A program made the position numbers and the translations under genes. A stretch of DNA of 64,000 nt from NCBI RefSeq assembly GCF_001650495.1, contig NZ_LWCS01000087.1, forward strand, positions 122,832 to 186,831, read 5' to 3'. The notes below the pieces were generated by a model, which searched no databases, had not been told where the DNA came from, and saw nothing but the letters and a program-made list of their open reading frames with translations. Shown piece after piece: positions 50,549 through 58,287 of the stretch. The DNA is from Mycolicibacterium iranicum (lineage in GTDB: Bacteria; Actinomycetota; Actinomycetes; Mycobacteriales; Mycobacteriaceae). Each line of letters opens with the position of its first letter. Position 1 is the stretch's first letter.

Positions 50549-51433
50549 TCAGCCCAGGTGGGCACTGCCGTCGTCGAGATCGTCGCGGGTGAGGCCCATC
50601 GGGGTCCCCGCCGGGATGTCACCTGCAGCGACGACCTTCCGCGTGATCGGGGTCAGTGCCTGGAACAAGGCCTCCACCTCGCTATCGTCGAGCGCGGCAA
50701 GAGCTGGCAGTGCCACCGCGTCGGTGCGGCTCTCGATGTCTGCTTTGAGATCGCGCCCCGCATCGGTCAAGTCACCGGCGGCGTCGAGGACGCCCCGCTG
50801 CTCCAGCTGGACCAGCCGCTGATTCCACTCCGCCTCGTCGTAATCGCGCGACCGCATGATCATGTCCGCGGGAACCTTGCCCGCCGCCGCATGCAGGACG
50901 TTGCATTCACGCCCCGACACGCCGTTCGCGATGAGCACCGCGACGTGGCCGTCGCCCCGGTGTTCGCGGAGCAGCGTGGCGGCGTGCCACAGCCTGGCCA
51001 GCGGCTCCTGCGGCCAGGGCAGGGCCTGATTGGCCGCAAACAGGACGCGCCCGCCCACCTCGAGGTTCGCGATTGCTTTGGCGACGAGGTCGGCGACGAC
51101 GGTTGCTTCGTCGTCCGCGACTCCGCAGCGGGCGAGAGCTGCGACGGCCGAATCTTCACGGGCTTTCAGCGCGGCGTCAGGCGGTGCGACCTCCCATGCG
51201 GCGGGCAACGCCTTGGCCACCCGCGTCGGGGCGAAGTTGTAGAACGCCGCCGTCACGACATCGGGAGTGACGCTTCCCAATGGCGCCGACCGGGCGGCGA
51301 AGTACCCCATCCAGAAGCCTTGATAGCCGAGCGCGGCGAGGGCGGACCTCGCCTCTGGCGTGAAGTACGTGACCGCGTGCACGGGTTCCATGCGATCGTG
51401 CAGACGACGGGCGAGGGAATGAGGTCTGGGCAC
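50549..51433 (-). CDS. SCO6745-family protein
   Basis: A 294-residue protein of an actinobacterial family of unknown function. The hallmark N-terminus LHDRMEPVHAVTYFTPEARSALAALGYQGFWMGYFAARSAPLG is present, followed by VVTAAFYNFAPTRVAKALPAAW. The C-terminal part is predicted helical with MarR-like features (LVQLEQRGVLDAAGDLTDAGRDLKADIESRTD), so DNA binding is possible. No catalytic motif is apparent. It converges on ynfA with a 3-nt gap. The start is GTG 51433. Confidence 0.85.
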   Translation of the reverse strand: MPRPHSLARRLHDRMEPVHAVTYFTPEARSALAALGYQGFWMGYFAARSAPLGSVTPDVVTAAFYNFAPTRVAKALPAAWEVAPPDAALKAREDSAVAALARCGVADDEATVVADLVAKAIANLEVGGRVLFAANQALPWPQEPLARLWHAATLLREHRGDGHVAVLIANGVSGRECNVLHAAAGKVPADMIMRSRDYDEAEWNQRLVQLEQRGVLDAAGDLTDAGRDLKADIESRTDAVALPALAALDDSEVEALFQALTPITRKVVAAGDIPAGTPMGLTRDDLDDGSAHLG

Positions 51434-51510
51434 GTTGGCAGTTAATCACCACCCTCACCGGGGTCTGCTAGGGTGCCTGCAAACTTCCGACCTGTGACAG
51501 GACTGCACAC

Positions 51511-52248
51511 ATGAGGAAGGTCGCCGGTCCGCTCGCCGTGCTCGCAGCGATGACTCCGTCGGCGGTCGGCTGCGGCACCACCGGCCCCCCGGGGATCCCG
51601 GCAGTGGCCACGGCGGATCTACAGTCCGACATCGCCGCCCGTCTCGGCGAGGCGGGTAACGATCCGCAGTCAGTGACGTGCAGGGACCCCCTCGTTGGTG
51701 AGGTCGGTCAGACCGCGCGGTGCGACGTCGTGATGAGCCCCACAAACAGTTTCGAGCCGATCGTCACCGTCACAAGCGTGAACGGCGACAGCATCGACTA
51801 CGAGCTGGTGCCCGCGCTGTCCGAGGAACAACTCGAGCGGGCGGTGGTCCGGCTTGTCGACGAGGCCGGCGGCCCGTCTGCCTCCGCGGTGACCTGCCTG
51901 GGCGGACTGCTGGGTGTGGTGGGGGAGTCTGCGCAATGTGACGTCACTGCCGACGGAGCGACATTGCGGCGCACAACAGAGGTCACGAGCGTCGAGGGTC
52001 TGATGATGAGCTTCGATCTCGTGCCGATCCTGACCAAGAGCGAGGTGGAGAGCTCACTGCTCGGCGATCTGACTCGTCACCTCGGTAGGCGGCCGGACCT
52101 GGCCTCATGTTCGGGGAACCTGGAGGGCAAACCGGGCAACACCGTCGACTGTGCGGTGACCGCAGGCGCGGAGAACGCGACGTTCATCGTCACTGTCACC
52201 ACCGTCGACGGGGCCAACATCGACTTCAGCTACGCCCCGCGGGGCTGA
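51511..52248 (+). CDS. Lipoprotein with three DUF4333-like repeats
   Basis: A 245-residue lipoprotein (signal RKVAGPLAVLAAMTPSAVGC, lipobox AVGC). The mature part is three tandem copies of an approximately 70-residue unit, each with a Cys pair: VTCRDPLVGEVGQTARCDV, VTCLGGLLGVVGESAQCDV and ASCSGNLEGKPGNTVDCAV. The same C-x15-C pattern occurs once in the membrane protein at 19226-19990. Each unit probably holds one disulphide. A surface-exposed binding role is plausible; the ligand is unknown. Confidence 0.82.
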   Translation: MRKVAGPLAVLAAMTPSAVGCGTTGPPGIPAVATADLQSDIAARLGEAGNDPQSVTCRDPLVGEVGQTARCDVVMSPTNSFEPIVTVTSVNGDSIDYELVPALSEEQLERAVVRLVDEAGGPSASAVTCLGGLLGVVGESAQCDVTADGATLRRTTEVTSVEGLMMSFDLVPILTKSEVESSLLGDLTRHLGRRPDLASCSGNLEGKPGNTVDCAVTAGAENATFIVTVTTVDGANIDFSYAPRG

Positions 52249-52319
52249 AGACGCTGCGAGGACCGTCAGTGTTCGGACGCCGAATCCCCGGAACACTGTG
52301 GGCGCGAGGGCTGCCCGTG

Positions 52320-52366
52320 GACACAAAAATCCGCGGATTCGACGGGAATCCGCGGATCTTCGTGTC
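52320..52366. terminator. Bidirectional terminator hairpin
   Basis: A 21-nt inverted repeat (52320-52340 and 52346-52366) with 19 matched pairs and a 5-nt loop. It lies between converging genes (stops at 52248 and 52381). The core ATCCGCGGATTC is itself palindromic, and A-rich/T-rich flanks give weak U-tracts on both sides. This is the best terminator in the window. Confidence 0.7.
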
Positions 52367-52380
52367 TTGCCTGCGACAGG

Positions 52381-53355
52381 TCAGCTCACGCGGCGCTTCT
52401 GCTTCTTCGCCTGCTTCTTGGCTTCTTTGCTCACCCTCTTGGCTTCCTTGCCCGCAGTGTCCGCCAGGACCGCGGCACGGTCGAGTGCGAACTCTGCGCG
52501 GCCGCGTGCCAGATCGGCCCAGTCCGAGCTCCTGTCACGGGCCACCTCAGCCAGTTCAGGCGCCCGATCTCGCGCGACCTCGGCCAGCTCGGCTCCGCGG
52601 TCACGGGCCAGCTCAGCGAACTCGCCGCCGCGCTTCTGCGCGACCTCTGCCCATTCACCGCCGCGTTCGCGCGCGATCTCGGCGAGCTCACCTCCGCGTT
52701 CGCGGGCGATCTCGGCCCACTTCCCGCCGCGCTCACGAGCGACCTCGGCGAGTTCAGTGCCTCGCTCACCGGCGACGTGGGCCAGTTCGCGCCCGCGCTC
52801 GGCGCCGACGTGCAGGCCGTGCCCGACCTTTTCGGCCAACGCGCTGTCGGTGAGGGAACCGCCTGCGGCTGTGCCGGCGGGCAGCGCTGATGCGACGGCT
52901 TCGGACACCTTGCGGGCCGCACGACGCCCCCGCCATCCCAGTGACGGCTTACCCTCTGTGTCGACGGCCGCGATGATGAGGCCGCCGATCAAGCTGATGT
53001 CGGTGATGAATGCGCGGCGCTCATCGGTCTTGCGCTGCGGGTCCACTTCGTTCCAGAAGGCGTGGCCGCCAAGCGAACTGGGCACGACCGACAGAGCAAG
53101 GGCGGCCGAGGCGACGCGGGGGAGTCGACCCGTGGCCAGCAGAAGCCCGCCACCGATCTGGACGGCGGCGGTCACCTTGGCGACGGTCTCGGCGTTGGAC
53201 GGCACGTTGGTACCGACCGGGTCGGGCAGTTTGCTCAGACCCTCGAGGGTCTGCCGGGTGGCGTCTGTCGCTGGTTTGGGGCTTCGCAGGGCCTCGACAC
53301 CCCGCGAGATGAACACTGCAGACAGCATGGGGCGCGCAACACGTCGGATCAACAT
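52381..53355 (-). CDS. DoxX-family membrane protein with 11-residue helical repeats
   Basis: A 324-residue protein. Residues about 1-140 match DoxX, a four-helix membrane protein (MLIRRVARPMLSAVFISRGVEAL; KVTAAVQIGGGLLLATGRLPR; ALALSVVPSSLGGHAFWNE; FITDISLIGGLIIAAVDTEG). From about residue 185 to 295 the sequence is built of 11-residue units like RERGGELAEIA, about ten copies, followed by a Lys/Arg-rich tail (KEAKKQAKKQKRRVS). Period-11 amphipathic helices occur in LEA proteins and apolipoproteins, where they lie on membranes or in coiled coils. DoxX function is unclear. Confidence 0.85.
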   Translation of the reverse strand: MLIRRVARPMLSAVFISRGVEALRSPKPATDATRQTLEGLSKLPDPVGTNVPSNAETVAKVTAAVQIGGGLLLATGRLPRVASAALALSVVPSSLGGHAFWNEVDPQRKTDERRAFITDISLIGGLIIAAVDTEGKPSLGWRGRRAARKVSEAVASALPAGTAAGGSLTDSALAEKVGHGLHVGAERGRELAHVAGERGTELAEVARERGGKWAEIARERGGELAEIARERGGEWAEVAQKRGGEFAELARDRGAELAEVARDRAPELAEVARDRSSDWADLARGRAEFALDRAAVLADTAGKEAKRVSKEAKKQAKKQKRRVS

Positions 53356-53413
53356 GGGGGCTGTGTTCCCACGCTTACTCGGCCGCAAACACCACGTCAG
53401 CGCACGTGCGGAG

Positions 53414-53419
53414 TACTTT
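53414..53419 (+). promoter_or_regulatory. -10 hexamer TACTTT before the MBL-fold hydrolase
   Basis: TACTTT ends 7 nt before ATG 53427. It supports that start over the GTG at 53406. Confidence 0.4.
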
Positions 53420-53426
53420 CGGCGAC

Positions 53427-54131
53427 ATGGCGTCGCTTGTCTGGGAGCGGGTCTCCGCGCACGTGATGCGCTGCAGGTTGCCCTTTTGCGATGTCACCGT
53501 CGGGGTCGTCCACGATGACGGCGTGGCGCTGGTCGTCGACACCGGCACGACCCTGTCTGAGGCGCGGGCCGTCGCCGGCGACGTCTCGGCGCTCACCGGG
53601 TGCGGCGTCGCCCATGTGGTGCTGACGCACAACCACTTCGATCATGTGCTCGGACATTCGGTGTTCGCGGGGGCACGCACGTACTGCTCGCCCGAGGTCA
53701 CCCGCGCGATGGCCGATCTGAAACCGCTGCTGCGCGCCGACGCGCTCATGCACGGCGCCGAACCGCACGAGGTGGATGACGCGCTTGCCGCCCTCGACCC
53801 ACCTCGCGCGAGCGTGGCCGAGGCCGTCGTCATGGTCGGTGGCGTCGCGGTGTCGATCAGCCATCCGGGCCGTGGTCACACCGATCACGATCTGATCGCC
53901 GTGGTCAAGGACGGCCCCGACACCGCGGTGTTCTGCGGGGACCTGGTGGAGGAATCCGCGGACCCGTGCATCGACGCGCACTCGGACCTCGCGGCCTGGC
54001 CCGCCACGCTGGGGAAGGTGTTGGCCGCCGGCGGCGAGTCCGCCGTCTATGTCCCCGGACACGGTTCGTTGGTCGACGCGGCCTTCGTGCGACGGCAGTC
54101 TCAGCGGCTCGCCTCCGGGCGGGGCCACTGA
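53427..54131 (+). CDS. MBL-fold metallohydrolase
   Basis: A 234-residue metallo-beta-lactamase-fold hydrolase. The metal-binding motif is THNHFDHVLGHSVF (H-x-H-x-D-H), further ligands are in HPGRGHTDHDLI and FCGDLV, and the last His in VPGHGSLVD. It resembles small-molecule thioesterases and glyoxalase II-type proteins. The substrate is unknown. Its 3' end overlaps the convergent LysR gene by 31 bp. Confidence 0.9.
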   Translation: MASLVWERVSAHVMRCRLPFCDVTVGVVHDDGVALVVDTGTTLSEARAVAGDVSALTGCGVAHVVLTHNHFDHVLGHSVFAGARTYCSPEVTRAMADLKPLLRADALMHGAEPHEVDDALAALDPPRASVAEAVVMVGGVAVSISHPGRGHTDHDLIAVVKDGPDTAVFCGDLVEESADPCIDAHSDLAAWPATLGKVLAAGGESAVYVPGHGSLVDAAFVRRQSQRLASGRGH

Positions 54132-55015
54132 GGGTGTTGCGGAACTCCCGGCGGTGGACGCATCCGGTCCAGGATGGCGCGCAGCGGTGACCACGCCGAC
54201 CGTCCGGCCCGGGTCACGGCATAGGCGGTCAGCGTCACCTCCGGATTCCGCAGCGGCAGGACGCTGACCCCGGGACCTGTGGGTCTGCCGAGGGGCAGCA
54301 GGCCGACGCCGAATCCGCTGACGATGAGGTCCTCGACCAGATCGAGGCTGTCGATCTGATGCGCGATCCTGGGACTGAACCCGGCCAGCGAAGCCAGTGT
54401 GCGCACCGCCGTTTCGTCGGCCGTGTTGCGCGAGTTCACAATCCACGTCGATTCCGCGAAGGCGGTGAGATCGGAGTCGGCAGGCGTGCCCGACGGCACC
54501 CCGAGGCCCCACCCGATCGACCACAGCGGCGTCGGCTCAAGGCTCGCGGCCGGCGAGGCCGGGGCGAGGTTGTAGTCGTAGGTCAGAGCCAGGTCAAGGT
54601 CGTCGCCGACAAGCAATGTGAACGCCTCGATCGGTTCGTACTCGCTGATCACGACGTCGACGTCCGGGTAGCGGATCCGCAGATCAGCGACGATTGGCAG
54701 CAGCGAGACCCGGATACCGGTGGCGAAACCGCCGACGCGCACGGTACCGGCCGGTTCGGCGTCTGGATCGAGATCCAGTCGGGCGCTGTCGACCGCGGCG
54801 AGGATGGTGACTGCGTGGTCGGCGAGGCGACGGCCCGCAGGGGTCAACCGCACGCGGCGGCCTTCCGGCTCGACCAACTGCGCGCCCGTGTCGCGCGCCA
54901 GTGCCGCGATCTGCTGGGACACCGTCGACGTGGTCAAGTGGTGCTCGTCGGCCACTGCGCGCATCGAGCCGAGCCGCGACAGCGCCAAGAGCAGTTCCAG
55001 ACGGCGGGTGTCCAT
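54101..55015 (-). CDS. LysR-family transcriptional regulator
   Basis: A 304-residue regulator. The N-terminal winged helix MDTRRLELLLALSRLGSMRAVADEHHLTTSTVSQQIAALARDTG is followed by the periplasmic-binding-like effector domain (VRVGGFATGIRVSLLPIVADLRIRYPDVDVVISE). It is divergent from the enoyl-CoA hydratase gene with 48 bp between starts, and a 13-bp palindrome there is a likely operator. LysR proteins usually activate the divergent gene with an inducer. ATG 55015 is the family start; the frame is open much further upstream. Confidence 0.93.
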   Translation of the reverse strand: MDTRRLELLLALSRLGSMRAVADEHHLTTSTVSQQIAALARDTGAQLVEPEGRRVRLTPAGRRLADHAVTILAAVDSARLDLDPDAEPAGTVRVGGFATGIRVSLLPIVADLRIRYPDVDVVISEYEPIEAFTLLVGDDLDLALTYDYNLAPASPAASLEPTPLWSIGWGLGVPSGTPADSDLTAFAESTWIVNSRNTADETAVRTLASLAGFSPRIAHQIDSLDLVEDLIVSGFGVGLLPLGRPTGPGVSVLPLRNPEVTLTAYAVTRAGRSAWSPLRAILDRMRPPPGVPQHPQWPRPEASR

Positions 55016-55028
55016 GGAGGAATTGTCC

Positions 55029-55041
55029 CCAGTCGGACTGG
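55029..55041. promoter_or_regulatory. Operator candidate for the LysR regulator
   Basis: CCAGTCGGACTGG is palindromic apart from its central base. It lies 10 nt upstream of the hydratase -10, where an activator would touch RNA polymerase, and 13 bp from the LysR start, allowing autoregulation. Confidence 0.35.
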
Positions 55042-55051
55042 ACGCAGTCGG

Positions 55052-55057
55052 TAAGTT
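55052..55057 (+). promoter_or_regulatory. -10 hexamer TAAGTT for the enoyl-CoA hydratase gene
   Basis: TAAGTT ends 6 nt before ATG 55064, consistent with a leaderless transcript activated by the neighbouring LysR protein. Confidence 0.4.
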
Positions 55058-55063
55058 CGCGAC

Positions 55064-55879
55064 ATGACCGACCTGACCGTCTCTGTCGGCGGCGGCGTCG
55101 CGGTGCTCACGCTGAACCGGCCGCAGCGGCGCAACGCCTACACCAATGAGATGGGCGCATTGCTCAACGCCGCGTACCGCGACTGCGACGACGACGATGA
55201 CGTACGGGTGGTCCTGGTGACCGGCGCCGGAGATGCCTTCTGTGCCGGGGCCGACTTCTCGGCGCCCGCGAGTCCGTTCGGATCGATCACCGACTCGTTC
55301 ACCGCGTCGCCCACCGACCCCGCGGCGTTCGAGCTCCGCACCCCGGTCGTCGCGGCGGTCAACGGCCACGCGATCGGCATCGGCTTGACCATCGCACTGC
55401 AGGCCGATATCAGGATCATGGCCACCGACGCCAAATACGCTGTCGCACAATCTCGCCGCGGTGTGATCGGGGACTGTATGTCGCATTGGACACTTCCGCA
55501 CCTGGCCGGCGGCACGGTGGCCGCGGATCTGTTGCTGACGGGCCGCACGTTCGACGGTGCGGAGGCGCTCGCGATGGGGATCGCCACGCGCACAGTCCCA
55601 GCTGCCGAAGTACTGGAGGAGGCGATGGCCATCGCTCGCGACATCGCGATCAATGTCGCCCCGATGTCGGCGGCACTGAGCAAGCGCCTTCTGTGGGACA
55701 CGATGACGAACGGATACCCGCCGCGGCAGGTCGCGCGGCTGGAAACCGAGGCGCACCGCCGGGTGATGGGCAGCGCCGATGCGCACGAGGGCGCAGCCGC
55801 GTTCCTCGAGCGCCGCACCCCGCGCTGGACGGCGTCGGTGTCGCGTGACTGGGAAGCGTTGCCCGGGACGGGGATTTAA
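55064..55879 (+). CDS. Enoyl-CoA hydratase/isomerase family protein
   Basis: A 271-residue crotonase. LTLNRPQRRNAYTNEM opens the fold; GDAFCAGADFSAP and the oxyanion segment AAVNGHAIGIGLTIALQADIRI are typical. The position of the first catalytic Glu of true hydratases is not obvious, and SRRGVIGDCMSHWTLPHLAGG occupies the second, so the reaction may differ from hydration. It acts on an acyl-CoA in the cytoplasm. It is divergent from, and probably controlled by, the LysR regulator. Confidence 0.9.
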   Translation: MTDLTVSVGGGVAVLTLNRPQRRNAYTNEMGALLNAAYRDCDDDDDVRVVLVTGAGDAFCAGADFSAPASPFGSITDSFTASPTDPAAFELRTPVVAAVNGHAIGIGLTIALQADIRIMATDAKYAVAQSRRGVIGDCMSHWTLPHLAGGTVAADLLLTGRTFDGAEALAMGIATRTVPAAEVLEEAMAIARDIAINVAPMSAALSKRLLWDTMTNGYPPRQVARLETEAHRRVMGSADAHEGAAAFLERRTPRWTASVSRDWEALPGTGI

Positions 55880-55914
55880 GCGAAGCGTCTAAACAGCCCG
55901 GCGACGCCACGGGG

Positions 55915-55933
55915 TTGACACACTGGCCCAGTG
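55915..55933 (+). promoter_or_regulatory. Consensus -35 TTGACA with adjoining palindromic operator
   Basis: TTGACA (55915-55920) is immediately followed by CACTGGCCCAGTG (55921-55933), a perfect palindrome around one central base. The arrangement places a repressor site in the promoter spacer for the leader ORF and kinase-like gene. A clear -10 was not identified. Confidence 0.42.
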
Positions 55934-55953
55934 CGCGGCGGAGAAGGAACGGT

Positions 55954-56013
55954 ATGGCGGTCAGCCGGCCTTCGCCTGTGCGCGATCGACGTCGCCGCGA
56001 GCTGATGCGGTGA
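55954..56013 (+). CDS. 19-codon leader ORF coupled to the kinase-like gene
   Basis: MAVSRPSPVRDRRRRELMR, ending in a TGA that overlaps the GTG start of the next gene (GTGA). GAAGGAAC lies a few bases before its ATG, a better ribosome site than anything directly before the GTG. The peptide looks like the start of a TetR protein (RDRRRREL), so it may be a decayed remnant now acting as a coupling leader. Alternatively it is a chance ORF. Confidence 0.42.
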   Translation: MAVSRPSPVRDRRRRELMR

Positions 56014-57284
56014 ACGGTTCGTGGCCCCGCGGCGACCTGTCCGGCCTCGAGTTTCCCGCTTGTCCGGAGGCGCTGCGGGACGGCGGTGTTGGCTTCCTGC
56101 GCGACGCCTTTCGGGCGTGGGGAGTGCTCGGCGCGGACAACGACGTGGTTGGCATCGACCGCTTCGAGGAGATCGGTGGCGGCAGTACCGGGCGCAAGGT
56201 GGTGCTGTCGGTGCGCTACGCCGTGCCTCAGCGGGGCCTGCACAGCGAACTCTTCGTGAAGTTCTCCCGTGACTTCGACGACGTGCTGCGTGATGTCGGC
56301 AGGACTCAGATGAGGTCCGAAGTCAGGTTCGCCGCGCTGGCGCAGACCCCGGGCTTCCCGATCGCGGTACCGGCGACGCAGTTCGCCGACTATCACGAAG
56401 CCTCGGGCACCGGCCTGCTCATTACCGAGCGGATACTGTTCGGGGCCAACGGGATCGAGCCACACTATCCAAAATGCCTCGACCACCGCATGCCCGGCCA
56501 GTTCGAACACTACCGGGCGATTGTCGTCGCGTTGGCCCGTCTTGCCGGGGCTCACCGGGCAGGCAGGCTACCGCGCGGTCTGGTCGAGCAATTCTCAGTC
56601 GATCTGGGGGCCGCGACGGTGGGGGAGCGGCCCTCGCGGACCCCGGAGCAACTCGACCGCCGGCTGATCCGTCTCGCCGCATTCGTCGAGGCGCACCCGG
56701 GACTGTTCCCCGAACGCGTCCGCACACCGCAGCTGATCGCCCGGTTGATGCCGGAGGGGCGGGCGGTGACCGTCGCCGAACCCGCCATCTGGCGGCATCT
56801 GGCCGCGACACGAGATCACATCGCGTTGTGTCATTGGAACGCCAACGTGGACAACGCGTGGTTCTGGCGCGACGAACACGGCCTGCGGTGCGGCCTGATG
56901 GACTGGGGTTGCGTGAGCCAGATGAACGTCGCCATGGCGTTGTGGGGTGCGCTGTCGGCGGCCGAGGCCGATCTGTGGAGCCGTCATCTCGGCGACCTGC
57001 TGAGGGTGTTCTGCGAGGTGGTCGGTGACATGGGTGGTCCGCGGCTCAGGCCGGCGGCGCTGCACCGGCACCTGGCGCTGTACGCGATCCTGATGGGGGT
57101 GACCTGGCTGCTGGACGTGCCCGCGCTGATCCGGGCCCGCGTACCGGACCTCGACGCCCGTACCACACGGGCCGATCCTCATATCGAGTGTGACGAGGGG
57201 GTGCGCGCACCGCTGCAGATGCTCGTCAACGTACTGAACCTCTGGGCGGGAACGGATCTCGACGCCGCGCTGCGAAGTCTGTAG
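56010..57284 (+). CDS. Kinase-fold (aminoglycoside phosphotransferase-like) protein
   Basis: A 424-residue protein of the APH/EcKinase superfamily. The N-lobe has IGGGSTGRKVVLSVRY and LHSELFVKFSRDF with a probable ATP-binding Lys. The catalytic loop is unusual: ALCHWNANVDNAWFW replaces the normal H-G-D...N, so the base would have to be the Asp four residues later. The metal-binding LMDWG is kept. Activity may be altered or lost. It starts with GTG 56010, coupled to a short leader ORF. It differs from the canonical relative at 24707-25795. Confidence 0.8.
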   Translation: MNGSWPRGDLSGLEFPACPEALRDGGVGFLRDAFRAWGVLGADNDVVGIDRFEEIGGGSTGRKVVLSVRYAVPQRGLHSELFVKFSRDFDDVLRDVGRTQMRSEVRFAALAQTPGFPIAVPATQFADYHEASGTGLLITERILFGANGIEPHYPKCLDHRMPGQFEHYRAIVVALARLAGAHRAGRLPRGLVEQFSVDLGAATVGERPSRTPEQLDRRLIRLAAFVEAHPGLFPERVRTPQLIARLMPEGRAVTVAEPAIWRHLAATRDHIALCHWNANVDNAWFWRDEHGLRCGLMDWGCVSQMNVAMALWGALSAAEADLWSRHLGDLLRVFCEVVGDMGGPRLRPAALHRHLALYAILMGVTWLLDVPALIRARVPDLDARTTRADPHIECDEGVRAPLQMLVNVLNLWAGTDLDAALRSL

Positions 57285-57313
57285 CGCGGGGCCGCCAACG
57301 GTCGGCAATGACC

Positions 57314-57338
57314 TACCGTTCACGATTTACGAACGGTA
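57314..57338. promoter_or_regulatory. Inverted repeat, operator candidate before the EamA gene
   Basis: TACCGTTC (57314-57321) and GAACGGTA (57331-57338) are perfect inverted arms with a 9-bp spacer. The size and symmetry suit a TetR- or MarR-type dimer. It lies 54 bp before the ATG of the transporter gene. Confidence 0.42.
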
Positions 57339-57391
57339 TGTCGCGAAAAATCACGTGGACCGCAACGGTCAGTGTCCCGTTCAATGCAGGG

Positions 57392-58258
57392 ATGGAGTCG
57401 ACTCACGCCCGTACAGGCGCCCTCATGGCGGTGGGATCGATGGTGTGTGTACAACTGGGGCTCGCGATCGGGGTCACCCTGATCGAGGACATCGGTGTCG
57501 ACGGCGTGGCATGGCTGCGGTTGGCGTGGGCGGGAATTCTGTTCTTGATCATCGTCCGCCCGCGTCGAACGGCGTTCACCCGCAACAGCTTTTTGACCTG
57601 TGTCCTTCTCGGCGTCGTGACTGCGGGGATCACGATGTTGTTCATGGCCGCGCTGGATCGCATCCCGCTGGGGACGGCGAGCGCGCTGGAGTTCCTCGGC
57701 CCACTCGGTGTGGCGGTCGCCCGCGGCCGCGGACAGGGTCGGTGGGTGTGGCCCGGGCTCGCCGCAGCAGGCGTGGTGTTGCTCACCGAACCCTGGAGCG
57801 GCGCCGTGGATCTGGTCGGGGTCGCGTACGCGCTCGCTGCGGCGGTGTGCTGGGGCGGCTACATTCTGCTCACCCAGAAGGTGGGCGACGAGGTCACGGG
57901 AATCACCGGCCTGGCCGTGTCGATGCCCGTCGCCGGGCTTGTCGCGACCCTTGTCGTCGGGCCCGGGGTCGTCGCGCACATGACTCCGCAGATTCTGTTG
58001 ATCGGCCTCGGGTTGGCCGTACTTCTGCCGGTGGTGCCCTTTGCGCTGGAACTGCTGGCTCTGCGCAGGCTCACCACAGCTGCGTTCGGGACGATGATGG
58101 CGCTGGAACCGGGCTTTGCGATGCTGCTGGGCTTCGTCGTGCTGGACCAGGTGCCCGGCCCGCTGGGCATTGTCGGCATCTGCCTGGTCGTGGCTGCCGG
58201 CGTCGGTGCTGCACGCACCGGTGCCAGAGCGGCCCCGGTGCCACTCGAGGTGGGCTAG
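57392..58258 (+). CDS. EamA/RhtA-family drug/metabolite exporter
   Basis: A 288-residue inner-membrane protein with ten predicted helices in two EamA repeats. The first repeat includes GALMAVGSMVCVQLGLAIGVTL and MFMAALDRIPLGTASALEFLGPLGVAV, the second GGYILLTQKVG and ALEPGFAMLLGFVVLDQ. The LEFLGPL and LEP-hallmark segments point to the RhtA-like subgroup that exports homoserine/threonine or related metabolites. ATG 57392 sits at the first helix; the frame extends upstream to 57308 through the operator. The substrate is unknown. Confidence 0.88.
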   Translation: MESTHARTGALMAVGSMVCVQLGLAIGVTLIEDIGVDGVAWLRLAWAGILFLIIVRPRRTAFTRNSFLTCVLLGVVTAGITMLFMAALDRIPLGTASALEFLGPLGVAVARGRGQGRWVWPGLAAAGVVLLTEPWSGAVDLVGVAYALAAAVCWGGYILLTQKVGDEVTGITGLAVSMPVAGLVATLVVGPGVVAHMTPQILLIGLGLAVLLPVVPFALELLALRRLTTAAFGTMMALEPGFAMLLGFVVLDQVPGPLGIVGICLVVAAGVGAARTGARAAPVPLEVG

Positions 58259-58274
58259 GGCTGATGTCCGGGGC

Positions 58275-58280
58275 TAACGT
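58275..58280 (+). promoter_or_regulatory. -10 hexamer TAACGT before the deazaflavin-dependent protein
   Basis: TAACGT ends 7 nt before ATG 58288. This favours 58288 over ATG 58264 as the start. Confidence 0.4.
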
Positions 58281-58287
58281 AGATCGC

